The translations under genes and the position numbers were made by a program. A stretch of 17,861 bases of DNA, from contig KB722765.1 in assembly GCA_000349905.1 (NCBI GenBank), positions 283,957-301,817 on the forward strand, written 5' to 3'. The notes beneath the pieces are model-generated. The model had not been told where the DNA came from. It worked only from the letters and a program-made list of their open reading frames with translations, and searched no databases. This DNA comes from Volvariella volvacea V23 (taxonomy: Eukaryota; Basidiomycota; Agaricomycetes; Agaricales; Pluteaceae). Shown here piece after piece: positions 1 to 8,312 of the stretch. Position 1 is the stretch's first letter; every line of letters starts with the position of its first letter.

Positions 1-443
1 TACAACGCCGGCAGGTGTAGGTATTCGATCTAGGGGGGGCACTTCGTGATACCTGGAGCACCGTACATTGATGTGTTAAATCAGTCATGTATCATAGAAA
101 AAGTGAGGCACGACAACTATGAGGTTGTTGAATTGCCTAAGATACACATCGACGTGTATTGAGGCTCTTGGATAATCGATAGATCATTGTACACCCAATT
201 CTCTACACGTTAGATTCACCTGCATTATTTTGAACCATGATTTCGCTTGGGTCTTGCTCCAGTCGTTGATCGAGCACACACGAGGCTTAGAGTGATCGGT
301 GCCACTAATTGGATATGATTTGTGGCTTTGTTCGCGCCACAAGAGGAACTTGAGCTACATTTGCATCAGTGGCATCCACATAATCGAGAACTTCCCTTGC
401 TTTCCTCAACAAATCTCCCAAATATCCTTCACCTACTGTGACT
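1..443. other. 5' flank of the FunK1 gene, no gene seen
   Basis: No open frame with recognisable protein similarity was found on either strand. An inverted CCAAT box (ATTGG) lies at 308-312. The last 60 bases before the ATG at 444 are pyrimidine-rich (CTTGCTTTCCTC and similar), as is common around fungal transcription starts. No clear TATA box was seen. Confidence 0.4.
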
Positions 444-3400
444 ATGCAAGTCCCGAAAGCTAGCAATCTCACCTACCCTGAGACGCTACCTTCTGGGGCT
501 GCCTATCACCAGTACCTCGAGACCCCACGCGTATTGGGTGCCGATCCGTTCCTCGAAGAGATGACTTTGGAAGACCTCGGCCTACTCGTAAAGCAACAAC
601 TATGGCTCTTCAACAAAATGGCACGAGTCGATGCCAGCTTTACCAAATCCACTGCCTTCAAAGAGTATTCCAGCGGGATCGACGTCTTCCTCAAGAAGCA
701 TCCAACACTGCACAATGGAACTCGTTGGACGGGGTTGCCTCAAAAGCCCGAAACTGAAGCAGAACTGTATCCCTTCTTCGTCGACTTCCTCCAGAAGATA
801 GTCAAGCACTTCAATATTCCTGATAGACATGTCCATGATTGCAGCAAGTATAGGATATATCACCAGGAGCCACTCCTTCCCAACGTTCGCAAAGAAAAGC
901 GTCTTCTCTATACTTCTCCTGACATTATGGTCCTTGCCGTGCCCCCAGGAGAGGAAGAGAGCCTTGAGTCGGAGAAAGGGCTAAAGAAGTTGGTGACCTA
1001 CGCAAACTGCTTTTCAGCAATTGAAGTCAAGCGTAAGTCCAACATTAGTCTTGCTGACCACCGCGTTCAGATCGCCATATACGCCCAGTACGTTTTTGTT
1101 TGACCGACTGCGGTGGCACGAATCTTACTGACGTCATAAATCAAAAGGCAATGCTTCACAGAGCAACCTAACCGACTATTTGTATATGTCGCCTTATGCA
1201 ATGAGGACGAAATAACGCTGTATCGTTTCGATCGCAGTGGCGTGCTCTTCTCAGAGACGGTAAACGTTCACAAGGAACACCACATGTTCGTGAAGTGGAT
1301 GAGAGCCGTCATGTCTGATACCCAAGCCTTCGACGAAACTATATTCTTGAAAGATAATCAATGGTTCATAACAGCGATGGATAAAAACGAGAAATTGGTG
1401 GAGTATAGGATTGGATCAAAATCACTAACCTATCAGGAGCACGCTCTCAGTGGTACAGGAACTATGCATTGGCATGTAAAGGACGGACGCGCCAAACGCG
1501 TCATTACGCAATCATGGAGGGTGAAGACAGAGGGTCGACTCACAGAAGAAGAGTGTCTGAAAGTGGCACTGGGAGTGAGTGGTATTGGGCAAATGATTGG
1601 ATATACCGTCGTCAAGAGCATCTCCCAACTGAGGGAGATTTTCAGCAGCAGTGACTATGTGGACCGTGATCTCCTTCGCATTACGTATGAGGGATATGAG
1701 AAACCGTTGAGGTACAGCCGGACGAAACTAGAATTACTGGAGGGCTTTCGGGATGCAGTTAATGGTGAGTGTAACGGATGCATTTGCAATTGGTCTCACG
1801 AGTTTTAGGCCACTACAATCTTTGGAAGCTTGGTATTCTTCACCGCAATATCGATATGAACACCCTACTCTGCGGTGCAAAAAACGCCGATGTAGGCAAT
1901 CGAGGTGTCATCATCGACCTAAGTAGAGCAGTCAGTACAAAACGGAAGGACTCCCTTGCAGGCAAGGATGTACGGATGGTGCGTGACTCTCTTACACTGT
2001 TAATGGATGAATGCATGACATAGAAGGATTATTAGAGCGCACCGACGTTTCAATCTGTCAAGATCTTACTCAACCCAACGCAGCTCCATGACCATCTCGA
2101 TGACTTGGAGTCCCTCCTTCACGTTCTTACATGGATCTGTCTCGAGTCTCAAGGACCCCCAGTCTTCAAGACAACGTTGCCTGATGTTCTCAACCGCTGG
2201 TCGACCAAAGAACCCCGCAAGTGCGCTTTGGAGAAGGACTACTCCTTCCGCCTGTTTGACTGCGACATCAAGCCACACATCAGCCAGAACTTTGGCTCTC
2301 CATTCATTCAATTGCTGGAAGAGTTGAACAACATCATCGCTCCTCGATATCCTGGCGTCCTCCGGCCTCGTAATTCGTCTGAACCGCTCATGTCGCTCGA
2401 AGAACTCTTTCCAAATGCCGAAGATGATTACAAGCGGTTTTTGGCGGCATTTGATCGAGCTATTGAAGCCATTGAAATTGCAGAGGGTATTCGAGGGGAG
2501 GAAGTAACCAAAGTTCCAGCTGGAACTGAGCCAGTTTTCACGACACGTCCACCACATGGCCCTATCCAACAACGATCATTAGGCGTTGGTACAACCGCCG
2601 CTATTCCAGAATTTGAATCGCCTAAGAGTTCATACTCAGCCGGAATCATCAGCAGCGAAGAACTCAAAGATAAGGAAGCTCACAAACTTGGCAAGCCAGA
2701 CTCGGATCACGCGGAGGCTGGAAAGAGCCCACAGATAGCCGGAACGCCTACCAGGAGCAGTAGTGGCACACAGAAATTGGAGCTATTGTCGACTCAAGAT
2801 GCCTTAAACTCCCCCGCACATGCGTCAGGCTTGAAGAGAAAGGCGTCTCGACTTACCATGTTGACAAACTCGGACGGTTTGCGAACGCCTGATACTGATA
2901 CCCCAAAAGGCATTCAGCACCACCAAGTGGCACAGGCTGCACCAGCCACCCCGCAGAAGAAGGCTGCTCGTGAGTCGTACTTCCAACACCATCTCCCGAA
3001 TCGTGAATCTTCCAATGTACTAAACTCGTATCAGCTCATTCAAAGGGCACCCCTCGACGCCCAAAAACGCCCTGGAAACGAAAAGTCCGGCGACGGATCA
3101 GCCAAGAAGAGACGAACGAACCGGGTTCATCGCCTCCAGCAGCTCCTGCGGGAACTCTATCTTTCCTGTCCATACCAAAAGTGAGGGGAAAGGAATGCAC
3201 ACCGCCACCGCCGAGTTCGCCGACTCCCGTCTACACCCCCGAAGCGCCCAAACCGCCCAAGACCCAACGGCCTCGGGCAAGAGGAAAATCCACCAGAAAC
3301 AAGAAGGGGAAGGGGAAAGAAAATAGTGAAGATCCGGAGGCCCACGATGAACCTGTGGATGAGAGTGCTAGCGATGTGCAACCCTCAACTAGCGGCGCGA

Positions 3401-3486
3401 AAGGGCGGACGAGGAAGCAGAGCCCGTTGAGCTTGTCGTTTCCAAAGATGAGTTGGCCAAAGGTTGCTAGGAAGACGAAAAAGTAA
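444..3486 (+). CDS. FunK1-type fungal protein kinase-like protein (probable pseudokinase) with N-terminal nuclease-like motif
   Basis: Exons reconstructed as 444-1087, 1148-1764, 1809-1978, 2036-2969 and 3035-3486; all phases agree, giving 938 residues. Introns are 60, 44, 57 and 65 bp; intron 1 starts GTACGT, introns 2 and 4 start GTGAGT, and intron 4 has a TACTAAAC branch site at 3018-3025. The ATG at 444 is the first in frame (the upstream GTG at 438 was rejected). Residues 103-209 show E-rich helix, SPDIM (D160), AIEVK (E194, K196) and Q209, the order of a PD-(D/E)xK nuclease core. FunK1 marks follow: QPNRLFVYV and FDRSGV (about 221-247), a glycine loop SGTGT (316-320), HRNIDMNTLL (432-441), VIIDLSRA and HDHLDDLESLLHVLTWIC. 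Compared with the family pattern (lysine before DSW; HRDISxxN), the lysine is Thr335, the catalytic Asp is Asn434 and the metal-binding Asn is Thr439. The tail (about 690-938) is Pro/Lys-rich with basic runs such as KRKVRRR, suggesting nuclear location. The C-terminal coding end is duplicated downstream. Loss of kinase activity is inference. Confidence 0.85.
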
Positions 3487-3836
3487 TGGCCGGTGTGTCT
3501 TTGGTTTTCAAATATCATGCCTTGTCGGCAGTACATGAGCGTGGGGGTGTGTAAAGTGTAAAAAGGTAAGTAAGCTGGGGTTGTGCATTTATTCGGATGG
3601 ATGGTCAGTTGGTCGGTAGGGAGCACTTGCTGGGTGGGTGCTCTAGTGCTCATTGGGGATGAGTGTGGTCCTGTAATTCATGCCATAGCTCAATTGTACG
3701 CACCAATATTTAATCAACCTGTGGCCAATTTAAATGAGTCGATTTGAACATAAGAACCTTAATCTGAGTTGACAGACTGAAGAGAAACGTAATGAAAGGG
3801 TCGACGAAAATAAGACGCGCTAAATATCGTTTGTCC
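3398..3836 (+). repeat. Direct repeat, copy 1: FunK1 C-terminal codons plus 3' UTR
   Basis: This stretch matches 4457-4906 in the same order and orientation. The best block is AAGCTGGGGTTGTGCATTTA and the bases after it (3572-3605 against 4628-4661), nearly identical in both. The repeat includes the last 28 or so codons of the FunK1 gene (encoding SPLSLSFPKMSWPKV) and about 350 bases of 3' flank. This copy keeps the functional reading frame and stop at 3484-3486. Confidence 0.75.
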
Positions 3837-3940
3837 TCTGTGTGCACTGTTCACACACGCTGATGCATCGCGTACAACTCGGAGTTATTTGCGCTGGAGC
3901 GTGTCGCTTTAGGCTAGTTTTGGTGTCCGGCCAGGTTGAT

Positions 3941-4029
3941 TGCTGTATAGCACAACAGGCAACAAAGGATAATCGGCGAGAAAGAAACCAAGCAGGAATA
4001 ACCGGGTTTGTCTGTTGTGCTATATTGCT
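3941..4029. repeat. 22-bp imperfect inverted repeat with 45-bp spacer
   Basis: TGCTGTATAGCACAACAGGC and two more bases (3941-3962) is the reverse complement, with about three mismatches, of 4008-4029. It could form a stem of about 22 bp. It lies in otherwise featureless DNA between the FunK1 gene and the NTPase fragment. No target duplication was seen and the origin is unknown. Confidence 0.45.
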
Positions 4030-4086
4030 TGCACTGCCCAAATGCCGATATACGTGTGGTCGAAACGCGTCTGAGTTGTTTGTTAG

Positions 4087-4278
4087 TCCCTCGAGCCATA
4101 TGTGGTAGAGACCACATTGCATACCTCCAATGAGCGAGAAGACTACCTAGGATACGTTGCAGGAACGCAAGACACCATCATCAACGAGATCAATGTATGG
4201 ACACAAGATCTAAGTTCTCCCCCCATCATATGTCTTACTGGTCCAGTTGGTGCTGGAAAGACGATGCTTCGTAGATAG
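4087..4278 (+). pseudogene. NACHT/STAND NTPase fragment with P-loop
   Basis: An open frame of 63 codons bounded by stops (TAG 4084-4086, TAG 4276-4278) ends in the Walker A motif GPVGAGKT (4240-4263), preceded by PPIICLT. The upstream part (NEREDYLGYVAG, then INEINVWTQ) resembles the linker before the P-loop of basidiomycete NACHT proteins (typically a CTPGTR-like start, a helix with W, then P-I-x-W-L-x-G-P-x-G-x-G-K-S/T). That comparison is from family knowledge. The frame stops five codons after the P-loop and there is no ATG in good position, so this is a relic or an isolated exon. It lies between the FunK1 gene and the second copy of its tail. Walker B and the rest of the NTPase were not found nearby. 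Confidence 0.55.
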
Positions 4279-4456
4279 TTTTATGAGAAGGGGGGCAAAA
4301 ACTGACTTGAAATATTTGTTACTTATAATTTGATAGTCCTGGTAGGTTCATAGATGGATTTCACCTCGTCGACGGACCCCTATTGCCTGATCTCGGTGAG
4401 TACAATGAACCACTTGGACTAAACGCATCGCCCTCGAAAGAGGGTGGGAAATTGTT
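4279..4456. other. Spacer between NTPase relic and FunK1 tail copy
   Basis: A short + strand open frame at 4332-4460 (starting DSPGRFIDGFHLVDGPLL) runs up to the second FunK1 tail copy. It has no start codon and is not recognised. It may be another exon relic. Confidence 0.25.
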
Positions 4457-4906
4457 GTAGGGTAGACGGAGGAGCAAAGCCCGTTGAGCCTGTCGTTCTT
4501 AAAGATGAGTTGGCCAAAGGTTACGAGGAAGTCGAAGAAGTGGTAGTTGGTTTGTGTTCGACTTTCGATGTCAGGATTCGTCGACAGTACATCAGCGTGG
4601 AGGTGTGTAGAATGCAAAGGTAAGCAAGCTGGGGTTGTGCATTTATTCGGATGGATGGTCGGGGAGGAGTATTTGCTAAGTGGGTAGTCTGTCGTTCGCT
4701 GGGGAATAAGTATGGTTCTCGTATCAAGGTAATGGCTCATCTGTGCGCACCAATATTTCAGTAGCCCGTAGTCGACTTGAATGAACCAATTCGAACATGA
4801 CACCCCTGCATGAGAACGCAGAAAAAATAATCAAAGTTGACCGAATCAAAACACCGCCATGTAGCGGGCCGACGAAAAGCAAAAGCCGCGTGAAAGTCCA
4901 TTTATC
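4457..4906 (+). pseudogene. Second copy of FunK1 C-terminus and 3' UTR (gene tail relic)
   Basis: This is a direct repeat of 3398-3836, diverged by substitutions and small indels. In the frame matching the live gene it encodes QSPLSLSFLKMSWPKVTRKS and ends KKW with a TAG at 4543-4545. An earlier in-frame TAG lies near its left edge (4464-4466), and no kinase sequence precedes it. It therefore looks like the 3' remnant of a lost paralogue or a partial duplication. The downstream half continues as diverged 3' UTR, with CACCAATATTT present in both copies. Confidence 0.7.
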
Positions 4907-5070
4907 ATGAGCTCAGCACGAAAATCAATCTCCAACTCGATTGACGTTCTGAGCGCAACAACCACCTGCACATTGACAACTCAGCACGTACATCAAAACC
5001 TCACTGTCCAAAATACATCAGACATCGCATGAAATTACATTACCGACCACCTTGCACCGTCATCGCACAT
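4907..5070. other. 3' flank of the metallophosphoesterase gene
   Basis: This is probably the 3' UTR of the minus-strand gene that ends at 5071. No ORF or recognisable signal was seen. Confidence 0.4.
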
Positions 5071-6779
5071 TCACACATAACCGTCGTTCAAGACAATCTC
5101 CGCTCCCTTTGTCCCGTCCTCGAACCGGATCCAAGTGTCAATGTCGTCCCGTGGATCGGGAGACCTGAAGACGAGGTTTCGGACGCCGTGGCCCCATCCT
5201 TCACGGTCATAACCACCATATCTATAAAACAACTCAATCAAAGAACCCCGAAGCAGTAGGAGACTACCCACCCAGAGTGTTTGTTGAAGCAGAATATGAC
5301 GCTCTTCTCCGGCTCTCGCTTGCACCACTCGTTTCCGTGATCTGGGGCAGCGTTAAACTCGGTTCAATCGTGATAATACAGCGCATAGACGCACCGTGTC
5401 CTGAGATGACGACGCGAAGATTCGCAATGTGGGCGTTCAGAGCGTCCCAGAACGGCCGGTCTTTTGTGGAGGCTGGGTCGGCGGGTTGGGGGCCTGAGGC
5501 GTCTTGAACGGATCCTTGTCCCAGGTGATCGTCTTCGTGATAGAAAGGTTCATATAAGCTACTCGATATATGTGGTAGTGGACATACCATTTCTCCCTGG
5601 ATTCCTAACGCTATCGAGTCCAGGTTGTAGAGACTGCGCAACATGCCTAGGACAGGATGAGTCGCCGTCAATGAGCCAACACGGGGCGCGTACGGAGGGA
5701 TGTGCATGAATGCAACCGCGGAACGGAGGTGCGCGGGGCCCCATGCGCGTTCCATCCTCCTCGTCTCGGACTCGATCCAGCCTGCTACGCTGGCGTCGAC
5801 CCAGTCCGGGAGTGGTCGAGGAGTTGGGCTCGACGTGATCCCGCCTGTCGTAATCGTCAGATGGGATACCCTTCGAGTGAATGTGGATTGACATACCCCG
5901 GGAATCGAAGAACCAGAGTACAAGCGACGGTGCAGGATCTGCGCGCGAGCATAAGTCGACACGAGGTGTACGATGTCCGTGACTAACCAGTTGTGTGATG
6001 ATACACCTATTGGGTGTGAACAGAGGCGAAAGGGACGGGCACGGCTACTCACTGGTACCCAATAATTACCAGGGCCCGACTCTCCGCCAACTCCAATCGG
6101 CGCTGCTCGAGTGTAGCTGAGTGGGGCAATGCGCTGTTCGTAGAGGATCTCTTCGCGGTGGGTGATGTTCACCTGGTTGTCGTGGTTCTGCGGGAAATGA
6201 GAAGGCGACAGGACGGGGAGTTGTGCGGAACTGACCCCGTGCGTGCAAGAGAAAGGGACTTTGACTTCGTTGAGAGGTTCGACGATTTGGTCGATCAGTT
6301 TGGTGACATTGAACTTGAAGGTGTCTAGTGGCGGTTAGCCGCGCTGACAAGAAAGGTAGCGTGCTGACTTGCTCTCTCCAGTAATGAGGTCCCCATTGAT
6401 GACGCTGTAGGCATTCAACATCTCAACGCTCCCAGCAGGAAAATGAATGGAACGCACGCATAGTCCGGACGCTCATCCGCAAGGACAGCCCTCATCAACC
6501 TCGTGCTATTCCGATCCTGCTCAGGCCCCCAGTCCTCATTCGGGTTCTCTCCAAAGTGCAGGTCAGAAAAGACCGTCAACTTGAAAGTCCCATCAGCGCG
6601 AAAAGTGACTCGAGGCTTTGTCGGGTAGGGATTGAGCGGGTCAGGTTGGAGCAATGTTTCTGGCCCGTGTATTAGTCAACGCAGAAGAGAAACTTGCGAG
6701 ACTTGCGAGGATTCCACAGAGCCCATGCAGCTGAGTACTGGCGCGCGAGGACAGCCCAAACTGCCAGCTGGAGGAGCAT
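5071..6779 (-). CDS. Secreted calcineurin-like metallophosphoesterase (DCR2/PAP16-like), 12 exons
   Basis: Exons on the minus strand, 5' to 3', are 6707-6779, 6458-6659, 6373-6404, 6236-6324, 6053-6187, 5988-6006, 5897-5938, 5694-5844, 5588-5646, 5395-5532, 5272-5341 and 5071-5221. All phases fit, giving 386 residues. The 11 introns are 46-55 bp. The start gives an N-terminus MLLQLAVWAVLA...AAWA, a plausible signal peptide. All metallophosphoesterase motifs are present: SDLHFG (D57, H59), NGDLITGEN (D97), GNHDN (132-136), HIPPH (245-249) and SGHDHGNE (311-318). This is the two-metal catalytic set of PF00149. NYWVP, LWFFDSRGG, DWVDASV and FWDALNA fit the fungal secreted or vacuolar subgroup related to yeast Dcr2 and plant PAP16-like enzymes. 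The substrate cannot be told from sequence. Introns 1 and 3 use GCAAGT donors, and exon 6 has only 19 nt. The gene looks intact. Confidence 0.92.
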
Positions 6780-7522
6780 TGCCTTCGTCGTCGTGGACCA
6801 TCCTGAACGACGAGTAGCCGGTCCGGTTACTTGCAGGGTGCACGTGATGCGGGGACCTAGAATTAGCCGACACACAGGCTCGTCAACGCCCAGTATCCTC
6901 ATTCCGTCCATGTATGTTCTGATTTTTTGACAGCCCCACTCAAGTATATTCACACTCTCTGAAGCTCGAGGCGGTAGGCCAATTGCCATGAACAATAGAC
7001 GACTGAGGCCAGAAGCCGGACACCAGCTTTCAGGTTCGTTGGGTGCGGTTAATCCAAAGGGGTGGCTATCGGAGTACACCAAGGTGCACGACTCTATCTC
7101 ATTGAATTCTATTGACCCCGACCTTTCTTCTTTACGAAAGTGAATACGTTTCTCGCCATCTCAGGCGAGGACCCCCCCGTTATTTCCAGCTTGGAATGTT
7201 CCAATTTACCCGGATCGTAAACACGACGAGGCAAAGGGTCCTCTTTGCAAGTTTTATGAGCGTGAAGTCGGAACTTCCCTAATACCATGAGGAAGTAATA
7301 CGATCGTACATCTCGTGCAGTGCCAATTGGGCTTTCGAATTTAGTGGGTAATCACAATTCATTTACGCAGATTAATCTGAGAAATACATAGATGCCTAGG
7401 CTTGATACAAAATCGGGTTATGAGCATTGTGGCCACCTGGTGACGACCATCTTACAGAGCACTGCGTGCGGGTCTGATACCGGTCAATTTTGTCCCTCAA
7501 CTACTAGTACAAAATTCTGCAG
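6780..7522. other. Region upstream of the metallophosphoesterase and beyond the membrane-gene relic
   Basis: The frame of phosphoesterase exon 1 stays open upstream to about 7082, but that stretch has no signal peptide or family similarity and is read as 5' UTR or promoter. No gene is supported at 7083-7522. The minus-strand gene beginning at 8312 has its final stop at about 7523, and this stretch is its 3' flank. Confidence 0.35.
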
Positions 7523-8312
7523 CTATCCTCGGGCAAACGTATCCCATGTCAGATTTCGAGCATTTGGAAGTATGGAGACCCCATTTATGCCAGGCACCAG
7601 CCCTATCGGCGCGATTGCGTTAATAACGTATTGAGCACCCCACACCTCGAGAGGTATAATTGGTAATATGCGGTCGTGCTGTCGAACAGTGTTGATAGGA
7701 TCAGGAGTGTATGAGACTTCTTGTGAGTCCTTAATATCAGCCAAGAGTTTGCAATTGAATAATCGTCGCCATTCCGCATAAATTCTAGTCGTTACAGGAG
7801 CGGTTTGCCCGAGTATTTTCGGAATGAGTCATAGATTTCTTCCTGGAATGACAGGCACTACACAGACGACGATAAGCACCGCAAATGGGAGATGGCGCCC
7901 GCGCCCAATCGGCGTCGTCGGACCCTTGGCATACTGGGCCTTTACTTTTCTGTCAAAAACTTTCGTGTTGCGAAGGATGAAGCCATAATAATAAAGCACA
8001 ATCGCCACATTTGATAAGAAAATGAATACCAGATGAGCGTGTTCCCAGTCTGGGATCTGGGTGTTTGTCTAGAACGATCAAATCCCTTAAGACGGGTTAC
8101 ATGGGTACCATTAGGGTGGTCTGCGTCCAGGCGGCCGTGGGGTGATCCTGACTGCTGCTAAAAGGCGTGTTCTCATTCAGCACAGTATCGATAACATTGA
8201 AAACTGGACCTGCGCAGAGGACAGCAAAAGCAGAAAGTAACGTTATGTGTATGTCCACCGAGATATAAGCTAACGGGTAGGTCCAGATATCAACGCACCC
8301 GCTCGCCGACAT
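7523..8312 (-). pseudogene. Unrecognised membrane protein gene with one in-frame stop
   Basis: Exon 1 (8109-8312) encodes 68 residues from MSASGCVDIW, including a hydrophobic helix (about 14-42: LAYISVD...LLSAFAVLCAGPVF). A 40-bp intron (8069-8108, GTACCC...CTAG) joins it in phase to exon 2 (TNTQIPDWEHAHLVFIFLS...), which has two more hydrophobic helices (LVFIFLSNVAIVLYYYGFI and LPFAVLIVVCVVPVI). A TGA at 7829-7831 interrupts this frame. The same frame then continues for 101 codons (LIPKILGQTAPVTTRIYAEW ... WDTFARG) to a stop at 7523-7525. No intron with consensus ends in the correct phase was found that clearly removes the TGA. The gene is therefore either broken by one nonsense change or ends at 147 residues. 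I do not recognise the family. Its ATG overlaps the ATG of the opposite-strand gene. Confidence 0.45.

Noticed and set aside
438..443. Start of the FunK1 protein at GTG 438
   Set aside because: GTG is not a normal nuclear start in fungi. The ATG at 444 is two codons further on and fits.
3035..3327. Alternative acceptor at 3044 for FunK1 intron 4, giving a different tail ending at about 3327
   Set aside because: The frame from the 3034 acceptor continues to 3486 and matches the tail frame preserved in the second copy.
3097..3653. Minus-strand open frames over the FunK1 tail and its 3' UTR, and the related frame at 4348-4803
   Set aside because: They are antisense to the duplicated tail, so their similarity to each other follows from the DNA repeat. 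There is no start context or domain.
3842..4108. + strand 88-codon frame and overlapping minus frames
   Set aside because: They cover the inverted repeat and no domain is visible. Cysteine-rich composition alone is not support.
5277..5986. + strand open frames opposite the metallophosphoesterase
   Set aside because: They are shadows of a gene whose spliced product carries all catalytic motifs.
5264..6172. Unspliced 302-codon minus-strand frame
   Set aside because: It reads through introns. Only the spliced frame keeps SGHDHGNE, HIPPH and FFDSRGG intact.
6672..7082. Longer minus-strand N-terminus for the phosphoesterase from a start near 7082
   Set aside because: The extra 100 residues have no family similarity and would bury the signal peptide that begins at 6779.
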